The notes under the pieces: generated by a model
Told to the model about the DNA's origin: nothing
The model's database searches: none
The model's input: the letters and a program-made list of their open reading frames with translations, nothing else
In this document: positions 22,282 to 33,611 of the stretch, one piece after another
How the letters are laid out: each line of letters opens with the position of its first letter
How positions within the stretch are numbered: position 1 is the stretch's first letter
Position numbers and translations under genes: made by a program
From: Haematococcus lacustris
Lineage: Eukaryota; Chlorophyta; Chlorophyceae; Chlamydomonadales; Haematococcaceae
DNA length: 64,000 nucleotides
Assembly (NCBI GenBank): GCA_030144725.1
Contig: JASKMD010000012.1
Span: forward strand, 7,849,333-7,913,332
Direction of reading: 5' to 3'

Positions 22282-25200
22282 ATGAAATGGGCACACTGCC
22301 ACGCGTCTTCGGAAGGAGCCAGCTTCTCGCATTCGCGGACTAATGTCTGCTCCGCTTGCCAAACTTCCATCGAGTACCAAGTCCCGCATGTCCGCCAGCT
22401 GTACAGTTGGTGAGCTGGCGTGCGCCTCTCCATGCTGCGTCCGCAGCAGGTCACCAGCAAATTTCACGTCCATGCAGGGATTGTGGGTTAGCCTGTGCCT
22501 TGATGGTGCTTCACGCGGTAGGTTATACCCAAGTAGACTATGGCCTACTACGCCAAATCTGCCCAGTGACGAGGTACGTAGATGGTATGGTTGTACCTGT
22601 CTTACTTCTTGGCTGTTACACAGAATTGGCTATGCTCTGTGCTCGTACAGCATCTGGACAGTGGACTTAGCCCACCTCTTGCGTCGCTTCGGAATTGGGG
22701 TCATTTTCCATACAGTCACTCTGGGTCCAAACCCGGCTTTCCACAATGAAACATTCTACCTGGCTAACATGCAGGTGAGCTACAGGTGCATGCACAGAAG
22801 CTGCCACATAAGCTCAAAATAGTGGGGCAGCTGAGATATAGCGTCTTGCTTTGCTGTCACAGCGACTTGCCCACAGGCAGGCCGCGCAAAGGCATAGTGC
22901 TTTGACACCCAGCGCAGGGTCGTTCATCTCGTGAGATAGTTTGCTCTTGCTGCTGCTGCTGCTGCTGCTGTTGTTGCTAGGGGTGCGACTGCGGCAAGGC
23001 TGCTCCCAGGCTGCTCCAGCTAATGCCCCACAACCGCTGCTGCCTGCCTGCCGCTGCTGCTGCTGACCCACTGCTGCTACCACCTCACTGCTGCTGCTGC
23101 CTGGGTGCCGCTGCTGCCTGCCTGCTGCTCTTGTCTTGTATCTGGCCAGGACGACGAAGCCCGGGTAAGCCGCTTGTTCCTGGAGGCCGGCCCCGCTGGC
23201 ATCACCCTGTCCCAGCTGTCCCTGCCCTGCCCCGCGCTCACCTCAGCGCTGGCCAGCCGCCACAGCCTGCTGCTGGTGCTGGTGGATAAGCGCAAGCTGG
23301 AGCCCTGGCTGGCCGCAGCAGACGCCTGCCTGCCCTACGCGCTGTGTGGCCTGGGTGGCGCGTATGTGGCGGGCCTGGGCTACACGGGGCACTATCTGCT
23401 GATAGTGGGGTGGGACGGCAGCACCCAGGTGAGGAGTGTGAGGGCTTGGTGTGGCACCAGCACCAGAGGCAATGTGGGTATGGGTGTGACTCTGGGATCG
23501 GTGGAAGTGGCACCAGGTGGGGCAGGTGGATGTTGAGAAGAGGGAAAGTGCGAGATGAGTGACCGGCAGCTGAGGCCCAGCTGCCCATTCCCTGCCCAGG
23601 CCCAGCTGCAACCACGCCAGCTCCTGCCGCCTAGCTGCAAACACACAGGCCCACAGCCTCAGTTGCTCAGCTGCTCACCCAGCTGGCTGCCACCCCAACG
23701 ACCTCCTCAGCTGGAGTTGCAGTTGACAGACTAGGCAAATCCACATTGCCACCAAGGACAGCTGGTGATGGTGATGGTGGTGGTGGTGGTGGTGCTGCAG
23801 GAGTACATTGTCCGGGACCCTGCCAGCCCTTATCCTGAGTTGAGGCTAAGCCCTGGCGCTCTGGACGATGCCCGCTGTGCATTCGGGACAGATGAGGACC
23901 TGCTGGTGCTGTCACACCCCCAGCTGCACTCCCGGGTCGCCCCTGCTCATGCGCCCTGCTGCCCCACTGCCGCCATGCCGGCACCACTACCAGCAACAGG
24001 CCTGCAATCATTACCCTCCTTCCCAGTGCCAGTGGCAGCCCAAGCAGTAGCAGCAGCAGGGTCACCTGCACTTCACCCTCGCTGCCACTGGCACCCCTGT
24101 GAAGCGCAGGGGCAGCAGCAGGGGCAGCAGCAGCCGCAGCAGCAGCCAGGGGTTGTGGATGAGCCATCAGGGTGGGGTCAGGCCACAGGCGCTTGCACCG
24201 CCTGCTCCCAACCTGCCCCAGCAGCCCCCTGCTGCCAGCGGGGTGGCAGCCTGCCTCTCTGGCCTGCCCCTTTGCTGGGCCCGCCCCAGACAGCTGAGCA
24301 TGTAGGCCCTGCCTGCCCACACAGCCAGCCAGCGCTCAGCTGCCTCCGCCAGTGTCACACAGAGTGGCGGCGGGAGGCCAGCATACAGAAGCAGGATGAT
24401 GACTCAGCGCCACTGGGGGCCCCCATGCTTGAGACCCAGGCAGCCAGCTGTGGCCAGCCCCAACTGCCTGATGAGGCCATGGAGCTGAGGCCGCATGCCA
24501 TGGAGCAGGACGCTGTGGACATGCAAGTGCGGGCAATCAGGGGAGGGAGCCCCAGTCCTGCCCCAGCACCCTATGCACACTCCATAGACCTGACTGCCAG
24601 CTATTCCTGGCCGGGGCAGCTGCCTCGTCGGGCTTACCCCTCTGGCAGGGCCTACCAGCGCCCAGGGGAGCAGCAGCAGCAGGCGTGCCATGGGTGGGGG
24701 GTGCAGGGTGCTCCGCAGCTCTGCCCCACCCACCCGCCAGTGGCCAGCTACCCTGGTATGCCCACCCTTCCTCGCCCCTGCTGCCAAGTCTCATCATGTG
24801 GTATGGAGCAGCAGACCAGCAGCTTCTTCGCAGCTTCCTCTCCCGCATCGCCTGGCATGCTCCAGCCAGCTTCCCCACACCCTCAGGTGGGGGGCCAGGC
24901 AGACCAGGGCCAAGGCCCCATGGGGGTAGAGCAGACCGGGCAGCAGCTGGCGCCCTACTGTTGTCCAGCCGTGCCGGTGCAGCAGGCAGGCCGGCCGGCC
25001 GGCAGTGCGACAGTGCTGCTGTCCAGCCCCGCCTGCCCCTGTGCCCCACCAGACCTGGTGCAGCAGGCAGGCGAGGTGCACTGCCGCAGGAAGCAGCCAC
25101 CCCAAGGCAGTGGCATGGAGTGCAGTGGCCAGGCAGCGGAGGAGGGGAAGCCAGGCCAGTGTGCAGAGCAGCAGCCCAGCAGCAGCAGCAGCAGCTCCAG

Positions 25201-25801
25201 CTGGGTCAGCAGTTGGTGGGGGCTGGGCTATGGTATGTGGGGGGCCAGCTCACCTGCAGCTAGCGGTGAGCCAGACATAGGCCAGGGCAGGTCTGGGGAC
25301 ACGGCCTGTGCAGCACCCTGCTCTGCCTCCACAGCCCAAGGCCCCACAGCTCATGGCCATGACCTGCCTCCTCCTGCTGCTGCACTTGCACCTGCTACCA
25401 CGCGGGGCCATGACAGGTCCAGCTTGGACATGGCAGTGTGTGGGGAAACTGCAGGGGCGCCTGCTGGGGTGTGTCCTCAGAGCAGCAGTAGCAGCCAGCG
25501 CAGCAGCAGCGGCAGCAGCAGCCGGCGCCCCAGCAGTGCCAGCAGCAGCAGCAGCAGCAGCAGCATGGAGGGGTGCAGGAGTGAGATGACAGTGTGTGGA
25601 GGCCAGGAGGGGGTCCTCACTGCTTTGCAGCAGTCAGGGGCGGAAGTCACATCTAGAGTTACTGGGGAGCAGCAGCCTCCTGCCATGGCCTCCACCGCTG
25701 CCCCTGCCTCCAGTAAGTTGTGCTCATGGCTGCTGTGGTCACACTTCACCACACTCCAGCCAACTGGGAATGCAGGCAGCGCAACATCTGCAGCTCATTG
25801 A
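22282..25801 (+). CDS. Guanylyl-cyclase-domain (GUCD1-like) protein with long low-complexity tail
   Basis: Exons: 22282-22409, 22478-22573, 22651-22774, 23150-23428 and 23801-25801. They total 2628 nt, one frame, 875 residues. The conserved domain (Pfam Guanylylcyc_2 family, papain-like fold, found in plants, algae and animals; biochemical role poorly settled) shows VPHVRQLYSWDCGLAC, DYGLLRQICP, SIWTVDLAHLLRRFGI, HNETFYLANMQ, GAYVAGLGYTGHYLLIVGWD and EYIVRDPASPYPE, with FGTDEDLLVLS at the end. These supply the Cys and His expected of the fold. The last exon then stays open for about 600 more residues rich in Gln, Ser, Pro and Ala (SSSSQRSSSGSSS type). That tail is unusual and could include unrecognised intron. 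A TGTAA signal follows the stop at 25949. Confidence 0.75.
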
Positions 25802-25805
25802 GTAG

Positions 25806-25870
25806 CCAGCTCAGCTGGCTGGATGCAGTGTTGCCTTGCCGCCAGATATTGCGCTTGCAGCTCAGCTGCC
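25806..25870. repeat. Dispersed ~60-bp repeat (second copy at 13291-13352)
   Basis: GGCTGGATGCAGT.TTGCC.TG and CCGCCAG...GCTTGCAG recur in the last intron of the kinase gene (13291-13352) and here in the GUCD1-like 3' UTR. Confidence 0.6.
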
Positions 25871-25948
25871 TGCGCTCGCCCGGTAGACTGGTAGACCAGG
25901 CCTCTGCATGTGGTCTGGCAGGAAGGCAGCTTGGGAGGTTTGCTGACT

Positions 25949-25953
25949 TGTAA
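25949..25953 (+). terminator. TGTAA polyadenylation signal of GUCD1-like gene
   Basis: TGTAA about 148 bases after the stop codon, the expected volvocalean poly(A) signal. Confidence 0.5.
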
Positions 25954-26641
25954 GCTTTCCTCTTGGGCTCATGTTCACTCTTATACTTTAACTTAGCCTT
26001 GAAGTGCGTTGCGAAAAGTTTCAAAGGGGGAGGGCTGCCAAGCAGCCGAATGGCTGGCGGCCTAAGTAGTTCAAGCTGGGCTTGGGCTGAGTCACTCATC
26101 TGGCGAGTCAGTGGGATGTTTAGGTAGGCCACTAGTCTTTCAACCTCATGGAATGACCAGCATGGGCTCAGGGTGAGCGCCGCATGCGTGACACATGCAG
26201 CCGCATGACATCACGTCGGGAGGGGCTGATGTAGGCATTGCGATGTATCTAAACCTGCTTGATTAATCAGGCGACAGGCTGGGCCCCGACCTCATCCCTA
26301 AGATTCTAAGGGTTTCGTCAACGCGCAAGCGAAGTTATGCATGAGCGTTGTACGGAGCCATGGATGTCTGAACCAGTGTTAAAGGCAGATTCAGTTGAGA
26401 CTGCTTCGTGTTCTAGCTTGTGGTAGTGCTGACAATTAAATGCCTGGCGTCATCAACGTCGTCATGAAAACTCGCTAATGCACACCCATGTAACAAATAA
26501 TTGCCCACTGAATGCCAATGTCTTTCCCAAGCCTGGACCACTGAAACATGCGTGAGATGAGCCAAGCTTCCCATGCCATATGCCGTAGGAAAGAGCCCGC
26601 TAATGCAGATGTTATGTTACATGGCATGCCAACTCCTGAAC
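25954..26641. other. Intergenic, nothing recognised
   Basis: No coding motif, RNA gene or repeat identified between the GUCD1-like 3' end and the repeat starting at 26642. Confidence 0.5.
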
Positions 26642-27085
26642 TCAGGCGCCCCCAACATGGGGTTGGTAATATGCATGCAATTTCTCGCTCGATACTGCAC
26701 CGTTTTCGATAGCGTTTATCACATTGGCATTGGCGGTTTAGTCCGCGTAATCTGACCATCAGCGCTAGCCATTGGAGTCTTTGCTCGCGTACTGCCACAT
26801 GTGCCCGCGAACAAATCACATTGGCGAGACGGGTCTCCTTGGCACGGTGAGCCACATCGCTGACACCCCATCTACCTAGCGTAGTGTGCTGGTTGTGCAC
26901 AAATGGAATGTCCGGCCAACACCCAACGCGATGTCTGCCGGGCGTGCAGGGCACCTAGACGGGGTGAATGAAACATAATAGATGTGCTCACTTCCGCCGA
27001 ATACACCATTTGGGTCGGCGCACACTAAGGTATCACCGGCTTACCCCCCCCCCTCCTCCACTGTGTCCTCCACTGTGTTGCACCC
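26642..27085 (-). mobile_element. Repeat related to TIR family terminus (same as insertion at 14832)
   Basis: Starts TCAGGCGCCCCCAACATGGG. Its first ~85 bases are the reverse complement of the right end of the element at 33267-35630 (including GTTTTCGATAGCGTTT). The remaining ~350 bases match 14916-15255 only. Probably a non-autonomous or chimeric derivative. The second terminus was not identified. Confidence 0.55.
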
Positions 27086-28720
27086 GTTGCACCCACAGGA
27101 AAACGGCCACAAAATGTTTGTTCTTGACCCCTTGGCGCATTTATTAGAACAAACCGCACGTTAAACAGCCCAGGCCTCTATCAGTTTGACATCTTCAAAG
27201 TGGCATCATGTTCTCCAAGCAGAATCAGGGCTACGGGGCTGTGGGGTGGCAGTTGAGCTATGAAACTTTGCACGCAGGTGGATGGCATGTAGGGGAGTGT
27301 AACTCTCAGAGGAGCCGAGTCCTGATTCGGTCATGGTGTGGAGTTGTGTGTCTGACTGCATGGCCCCGGTCCTGAGATCGGCTAAGGGAGTTGGGGGTCA
27401 CCGACCAAAGTGAGCTTGTGGCTTATCTGAGTAAGAGCATTTGTAACACTATCTGAGAGGAGCTTAACCTAGTAAGTAGCATGTTGTAAGTCAAAATGGT
27501 CGAGCTGTGGCATTGCCCTCCAGGTATGGGGAGGAGGTGGGCTAAGTGCCACATCGCTGCAACCGCTTTCCGATCCGACTGCTGCCGCCGACGCGCATGC
27601 TCATGGTCACCCCCGCCATTGGCTGCACCCCCATGGCTCAAGAGATAACATCAAACTCATTTTTGCACGGATGAGGTCGCCGACTGGTGCGATGAGCTGG
27701 TGATGGTCTAACTAGAGTGCAGCCAGCCCCAGCGGTTTGCCGGGTGGCTGGGCCCCAACACGCGACGTGTTCTGGCGCCACGCAGACACTCTAAGCGACC
27801 GCTAGAGGCAGCCTGGACCCAGCGCGGCGTGAATGGCGCATCCAAACTAATTTTCAAACCAGCATGCAACAGCGCTTAATATCGCATTCTTCAACACGGG
27901 TTCAGTCCACATGTGACAGCAACTTCAAGTTGTCCAATACATTAGTGCCTGTGGTTCCTGTGCAGCCAAACCCAGCTAAAATTAGTAAAAATGATGCAGA
28001 AACTGAGCTGATATGAGTATCACCCCCCCACATGAAACGGCCCAAACATCAAGACAACGCGTTTCTGTCTAATAGACACGTTAGGAACCCACACAAGGAG
28101 CCGCACAGAACTGTCAGTTCATCATTTGACGTCCTGGTTGGACAGTTATGGCGGCCGGAAAAGTGCCCATTTCGAAGACACGAGTTGCACGCTGTTCGGG
28201 TGCAGGGACAGGCCACACGCCATACAAACACCCTCAAACATGTCATCAGCACTAGCACTAGCACTAGAACACATGTCAGGGGGGGGTACTGCGCCAGACG
28301 AAAATTCAAACATTTGAAAAGCTGGGCCGCTGAGCGCGATAGCTGTTCGCTGATCACAGACCCACTAAGCAGGCCAATCCCGGCACAACGCGACCAGTAT
28401 TCTTAACACCCCCGCCCGCCCCGGCACAGGTGCACATCAGCCCAAGCAGCCCGCTAGCTTCGCTTTGATGAGCTGCACCGCCCTGCGCAAAAATCGCTGT
28501 AAAACTCTTAAAGACCGGTCGGAGTTTATCAGGGGTGCAGCCAATGGCGGGGGTGACCTCAAGTAGAGCAGCCTAAGCGACGCGTGCGGTCGCAGCGATG
28601 ACTGCATGCTCCGCTACCGCTCAAATTTGAATCACTAACTTTGACGCTTTGTTGTGCACGGCCTACTCAGCGTGTAATTATATAAGGTGGGTGAAAGGTA
28701 GCTAACTGGGTTGGCTACGT
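27086..28720. other. Intergenic, no gene recognised
   Basis: Several open frames of 60-120 codons exist but none has a motif or splice-consistent continuation. Confidence 0.45.
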
Positions 28721-28723
28721 AGT

Positions 28724-28918
28724 AGATAACGACAAAACCGCCAGTGCTAAAGGGTTTAAACACGCGAGGCCGAGCACCGGTGCTAAACAGCTCGAGACCG
28801 AAGCCAGCGGCCGCGGAGCGTAGCGACGCGGCCGCTGGCTGAGGTCGAGAGCTGTTTAGCACCGGTGCGAGGCCGAGCGTGTTTAAACCTTTAGCACGCA
28901 GCGGTTTTGTCGCTATCT
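28724..28918. repeat. 195-bp near-perfect palindrome (fold-back element)
   Basis: Arms of about 90 bp (AGATAACGACAAAACCGC... and ...GCGGTTTTGTCGCTATCT) fold on a short GAGCGTAGCG centre and include GTTTAAAC, GCACCGGTGC and GCGGCCGC. AGT lies immediately on each side, possibly a 3-bp duplication. It abuts the TIR element at 28921. Confidence 0.85.
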
Positions 28919-29482
28919 AGTGTAGTGGCGTTTTCAAAGCGTTCGAGCTACATTTAGCGCGGCGGAGCCGCAGTGGCTACGTCTCTCACATTTGGTGTGA
29001 CCTTTTGAATACTCAACGCTGCCCATCCATTCCTATCTTTTATTCCTTGATATCGGGAGTTTATCTAGGGCCCACCCCTACACCTTCTGACAACGACGAC
29101 GACGACATCGACTACGACGATGATATTCCCGGAGATGTCGACATTGGTGTGTTCAAGCTCTTACCCTCCTTGCCTCTTCCCGCTTGTCCTGCTGGCGCTG
29201 GACTCAGTGGCGCTGGTCCCAGTGGTGAGACATCTGAGGTTACTAACTCGAACCGCTAGTTGCGCGCCTTGGTACTGCTTGTAACCTGCGTCCTTGTCAT
29301 GTTTGCAGGTCCATCTTTGGTCGCGTTACGAGCTTCGGTTGCATTGGGCCCTCCGACCGTAACTCCTCCTCCAGGTAATTTGCGTGTTGCTGAATGCGTT
29401 GATGCTCCTGCTGCTTGCGTACTATCGTTCAGCCTATGTCGAAGCTTGTTTTGCATGTGTACTGCTATTTGGACCATCCGGT

Positions 29483-29809
29483 TTCCAGCTGTTGCAGGCG
29501 GACGAGGCCATTGCTAAAGCCTACCAGCACAGCCTGGTTAATCCCAAAACCGTGACAACCCAGCGAACCATGCTGAAGGGCACCGCCACATTCTTTCTTG
29601 ATGTCGCAGCGACCAAGAAGTATCCCGATGCCACGGATGTGCCTGCCTCCTTCCTGTTGCTCATGGCTGAGTTTGTCACCCACCCTTTCTCTACTATCCC
29701 TGAACAGACGCAGCGTGTGTACGATTGGGTCAACATGTGGGAGATGGACTTGTGCACGCTGTTCTGTGCTTACGCTGCACGTAAGCATGATGCGAAATTG
29801 CTGGATTAG
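29483..29809 (+). CDS. Unknown exon/ORF inside the 28921-30814 element
   Basis: Reads FQLLQADEAIAKAYQHSL, TQRTMLKGTATFFLDVA, YPDATDVPASFLLLMAEFV and QRVYDWVNMWEMDLCTLFCA, ending at TAG 29807-29809. It looks like genuine globular, helix-rich protein rather than repeat translation. The exon probably begins after an AG near 29483-29497. A second block (about 29917-30396) is Pro/Ala/Met rich and ends MQQMVQQMGQFSQQL. I do not recognise the family; an element-encoded protein is plausible. Confidence 0.4.
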   Translation, partial: FQLLQADEAIAKAYQHSLVNPKTVTTQRTMLKGTATFFLDVAATKKYPDATDVPASFLLLMAEFVTHPFSTIPEQTQRVYDWVNMWEMDLCTLFCAYAARKHDAKLLD

Positions 29810-30619
29810 GCATTTCTGTTCTCCTTGCCTCTTGCTCAGTGCCTGTGCACCTTGCCACGCATCTTGCACTTTTGTTTGTGATATCACCTGTGTTATAGTT
29901 TGTGTGTTGTTGCAGATGCAGATGCGTAACACCAAATCTAAAGGTGGCGCAGCCTGCCTCGGTGGCGCAGCCTGCCCTGGTGGCGCAGCTTGCATCCGCG
30001 GTGCAGCCATTTCAGGTGGCATCCCACTCTGCTGTCTATGGGCCGTATGAGAGTGCCGCTACGGGTGAGGGTGGTGCTGTTTGTGGTGCTGGGTCAATCA
30101 TGGGATGGGAGGGGGTTGCTCGCGCTGGGCAAGTACCAGCCATGTTTTCCCCACCTGCAAGCGCAAATGCTCCTGCATCATTTGGTGTGCCTATGTCTTC
30201 TCCTTGGTTTGGAAGCTATCCACCACCTCCTAGCCCTGCATCTCCTCCCTGGTCCTATCCTGCTATGCCTAGTGGCCATGTAGCTTGGTATCATGTTCCG
30301 CCTGCGCCCATTTGCGGTGAGTCGGCCATGTCAGCACCCATGCAGCAAATGGTGCAGCAGATGGGTCAGTTCTCTCAGCAGCTCACCACCATGTAGCTAC
30401 AGCTTCAAATGAGCAGCTTCAGCATGCAGCTGCAACAATTGCAAAACATGCAGTCTAAGAAGGACTGATGATCATGCTTGCGCGGATAGGTGATTGAAGT
30501 GGGAGATAGGCAGGATCTTGTGCAATGTCATGTTATGGTCATGGAACGTGGTTAGCACCAAAGATTGATGAGAAAAATGTCGCTAGTTGAAGAGCATAAG
30601 GTTATGTGGTATTAGCGCT

Positions 30620-30755
30620 CACTTTTTGATTTGTGGCTGTTAGTTGCTTAGGAGGCTGTAAACAGAGATGCGCTTTTTAGGTTTGTGGCTGTTAGTTGCT
30701 TAGGGGGTTGTAAACAGAGATGCACTTTTTGGGTGTGTGGCTTTTAGTTCAGCAA
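30620..30755. repeat. ~55-bp subterminal tandem repeat, 2.5 copies
   Basis: GTGGCTGTTAGTTGCTTAGG and TGTAAACAGAGATGC recur at a spacing of about 55 bases, close to the right end of the 28921-30814 element. Confidence 0.75.
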
Positions 30756-31089
30756 GGGCCTCGTACTAAACGTTTTAAGGATAGGGCTGCTAACCACCTC
30801 CTAACGCCACTACATTGTGATTAGGGCGTGTCTCGGCGTATTAGCTCCAAGCCAACTTGCTAATATTAGCTGGTGGTGGCGCGCTTACTTGCTAATATTA
30901 GCTCAAGCGGCGGCAGGGCAGCCGGGGATCGAGAGGTACATTGTTCTATCCCCACCAAATGCAGAGTTTTCGTGTCTGTCAAGAGATAGCCCTCCGTGTA
31001 ACAGAAGGAACTTGTTACCGCAACCTTACCAGCTGCAAAGGGGCACGTAAGGTGCTGAGCATTGGCAGTAACTATATGAAAACTTCATG

Positions 31090-31275
31090 ATAACAACGCA
31101 AAAGGGGTGGCCACATGGGGCAGCCCGCGAGCAAAGATTGCAATGACTTGCGCTGATGTTTACATAGCGCGCATTGATGTGCTGCTACCAATGTGATAAA
31201 CGCTATCGAAAACGATGCAGTATTGAGAGAGTATTGAGAGACTTGCATGACCCATGTTGGGGCCCCATGAGTCCA
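31090..31275 (+). mobile_element. Relic of TIR-family right end
   Basis: Contains ATAAACGCTATCGAAAACGA and CCCATGTTGGGG, matching the last ~85 bp of the element ending at 35630, and upstream a decayed match to the inner part of the repeats at 14.9 and 26.7 kb. Truncated, with no matching left end. Confidence 0.55.
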
Positions 31276-31559
31276 GGAGGCGGCCTCCGACGGCGCATCA
31301 TCATCGACGTGCGCAGGAGTCTCAGCGCCGCCAGCCGCAGCCAACGCGCTAGGAAGCGAACGAAGGCGCTACAAGAATCGCTTGCTAATATTTGCTAATA
31401 TGGTTGGCTTGCTATTATTTGCTATTATTAATATTAGCAAGGGGGGAATCGCCCTAATTGTGAATCATCTAGCATAACTTCAATTTACCCGGATCTAAAC
31501 GTTTTCTGCCCACATTTTAAAAGGCTGTAACAAGGGCAACCGACGGCTAATTATGTCCC

Positions 31560-31685
31560 AACCGTCAATTATAGCTAACCGTCAATTATAGCCAACCGTC
31601 AATTATAGCCAACCGCCTATTATAGCCAACCGCCAATTATAGCCAACCGCCAATTATAGCCAACCGCCAATTATAGCCAACCGCT
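31560..31685. repeat. 17-bp tandem repeat, ~7.4 copies
   Basis: Unit AACCGCCAATTATAGCC with few substitutions, head to tail with no spacers. Confidence 0.95.
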
Positions 31686-33259
31686 CAGTCGCAACCACTA
31701 CACATGGCAACACACGACCCCATCCTCATATCGCGCTCCTTGCACCTCCTCCTTGCACCTCATGCAATTCATGTGCCCATGCGCTTTATTTATTCATCAT
31801 GCAATTCATCACGTGCATTAGCATGCATTTCATCATAGCATAGATGCTTGCTTGCATGAGAGGAAGCCCCGCCTACTACACAGCACCATGAACACCACTT
31901 TATGACACATTATGACACATTATAACCAAGCATCAACCGCGACGTGAGTGGTGCCATGCCGTTCTCCACTATGCGTGGCATGCCAAAGGCTGGTGATAGT
32001 GAGAGACAACGACGCTATCCAAGGTATATAGGGAATGGCAGGACTGAGAGGTAGTGGAGCTAGCCTGAGCTGAGAGATAGCCTGAGTTGGGGCGGAGGGT
32101 GGGTTGGGAGCATCAAGAAGAACAACACCAACCGAGTGATGTGCGCCGGCCTCTATAGCGCCCGTTTCGTAATGGATTGGTAGAGATATATATAGAGAGA
32201 GGTCTGAGAAGTGGTGGAGGAGCTGGCAATGTGACCCGAGCTGGGGCCAAGGGCAGGCTGAGAGCAACCAACCATTGCCGCAACGTCGGACATGTGTTCA
32301 CCTCAACTCCTGCGCACAATGACATCAAGGAGGGTAATGGGTGCCGTCATGCACAATTTTAGACTTCATGTTGCAGGATCTGCTCCCTCACCTGATTGAG
32401 CTTTGAGGCTGAATTTTACTTGATGAATAAGCCGTGAGCAACAGCACTAGCATGCTAAGAAGGAGCTCCACAACCAAACAGCCCTGCAAGAGACGAAACA
32501 ACATGTTGTGACAAATACAAATGCACACGGAGCAACTGCAAGTGCACCTGCATGATATGGATACAGTTGCGTATGCACATGATGGTGCCCTTGATGTTGC
32601 TACCTAGGCAATCCAGGCCCTACCACTTGTGCAACTGCAGCAATGGCATGGCTGCCCTAGCAACCAAGAAATTAGTCACTGCGACTGCACGGTCGGGGCA
32701 GCACCTACCGCATTAGGTTACGATGACAATGTCTAAGGCAAGATAGCTGGGCATTTGAAGTGGCGGCTGCGGCGGCGGCGACGAGAACCGCTAAGGAAAC
32801 AAGAAACCTGGCTATAGCCACTGTGACATCCACAATAACGCTGATAGGATTACGGGTGTCCCTACGAGCAAATCGAGGGATCAAGGGCTGGTGATTTCTG
32901 TGAAGCCGCAGTCCGTGCGTGGCAGGTCGTCTCGGCAATAGTGAGGGTCGAAGTTACCAATGTCAGGGTCGGAGCCACCGCTGTCGCCGCCATTGTCGCC
33001 GTGCAAGTCCTCCGTTCCAAAGAAAGCCACCTGTATCTCATCCATATCGCAAAGCATTACAACGACTGACCCTCACCAAGCAACAGGTCCGGCCCCTGGC
33101 GTCGGTCTCGAGCGTTCACTCGGAACTGCTTCGGCCTCGGTCGTTTACAAACCCGGAAAAGGTTCGGTGTTGCAGTTATCCTCATCATAATATTTGGCGC
33201 AGTGAGTGCAAAGTTACAGTCGTCCTACTACCAGGGGTAGGTTTTCTGTTACCTGAACC
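31686..33259. other. Intergenic, no gene recognised
   Basis: No recognisable coding sequence. Open frames of up to about 120 codons lack motifs and plausible splice structure. Confidence 0.45.
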
Positions 33260-33290
33260 CTACAGCTCAGGCGACCCCAACTAACAAAAT

Positions 33291-33611
33291 ATGGCTGGAA
33301 ATGATAGGAAACCGACCCCTGGTAATCAAAACGACGCCGCGTCTCAGCCACATGGTCTCTATTTACGTTTCGCACATCCCCGGATAGAGGACTCTGTCAG
33401 CTATGCGGTGCAGCTTGTAACATTAAATATTGTGCAGTGTGCTGAGTGCTATGGCGGCTCAAATCTTGACATTCAAATTCATGCCAGTTTTGCTCATGCG
33501 GGCCTCGCCGCGACCGACCGCCGCGACCGACGTGGCCCAGTAGCCTCTGCAAACAGTCAGGGACAGTCGCCGCAGTCAAAACAATGCACATGGCACGCCA
33601 AACCGATGTAA
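33291..33611 (+). CDS. Conserved ORF near left TIR, element copy 2
   Basis: Starts MAGNDRKPTPGNQNDAASQP and contains AYAVQL/SYAVQL-type and CAECYGGSNLDIQ segments, ending at TAA after AKPM. Homologous frame in copy 1 (7530-7818). No domain recognised. Confidence 0.3.
   Translation: MAGNDRKPTPGNQNDAASQPHGLYLRFAHPRIEDSVSYAVQLVTLNIVQCAECYGGSNLDIQIHASFAHAGLAATDRRDRRGPVASANSQGQSPQSKQCTWHAKPM

Larger units (their letters stand above)
28921..30814. mobile_element. Candidate DNA transposon with 12-bp TIRs (TGTAGTGGCGTT)
   Basis: TGTAGTGGCGTT at 28921-28932 is repeated inverted as AACGCCACTACA at 30803-30814. Between them lie AT-richer coding-like exons with an acidic DNDDDDIDYDDDI stretch, the ORF at 29483-29809, a Pro/Met/Gln-rich exon (about 29917-30396) and 55-bp subterminal repeats. 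No target-site duplication was found, so the boundaries rest only on the inverted repeats. Confidence 0.5.

Noticed and set aside
26475..26954. 159-codon minus-strand ORF
   Set aside because: It spans the repeat starting at 26642 and is similar to a frame over the matching repeat at 14.9 kb; the similarity is explained by the shared repeat, and no domain is visible.
31560..31685. CRISPR-like direct repeats
   Set aside because: Units are contiguous with no spacers, and the genome is eukaryotic.
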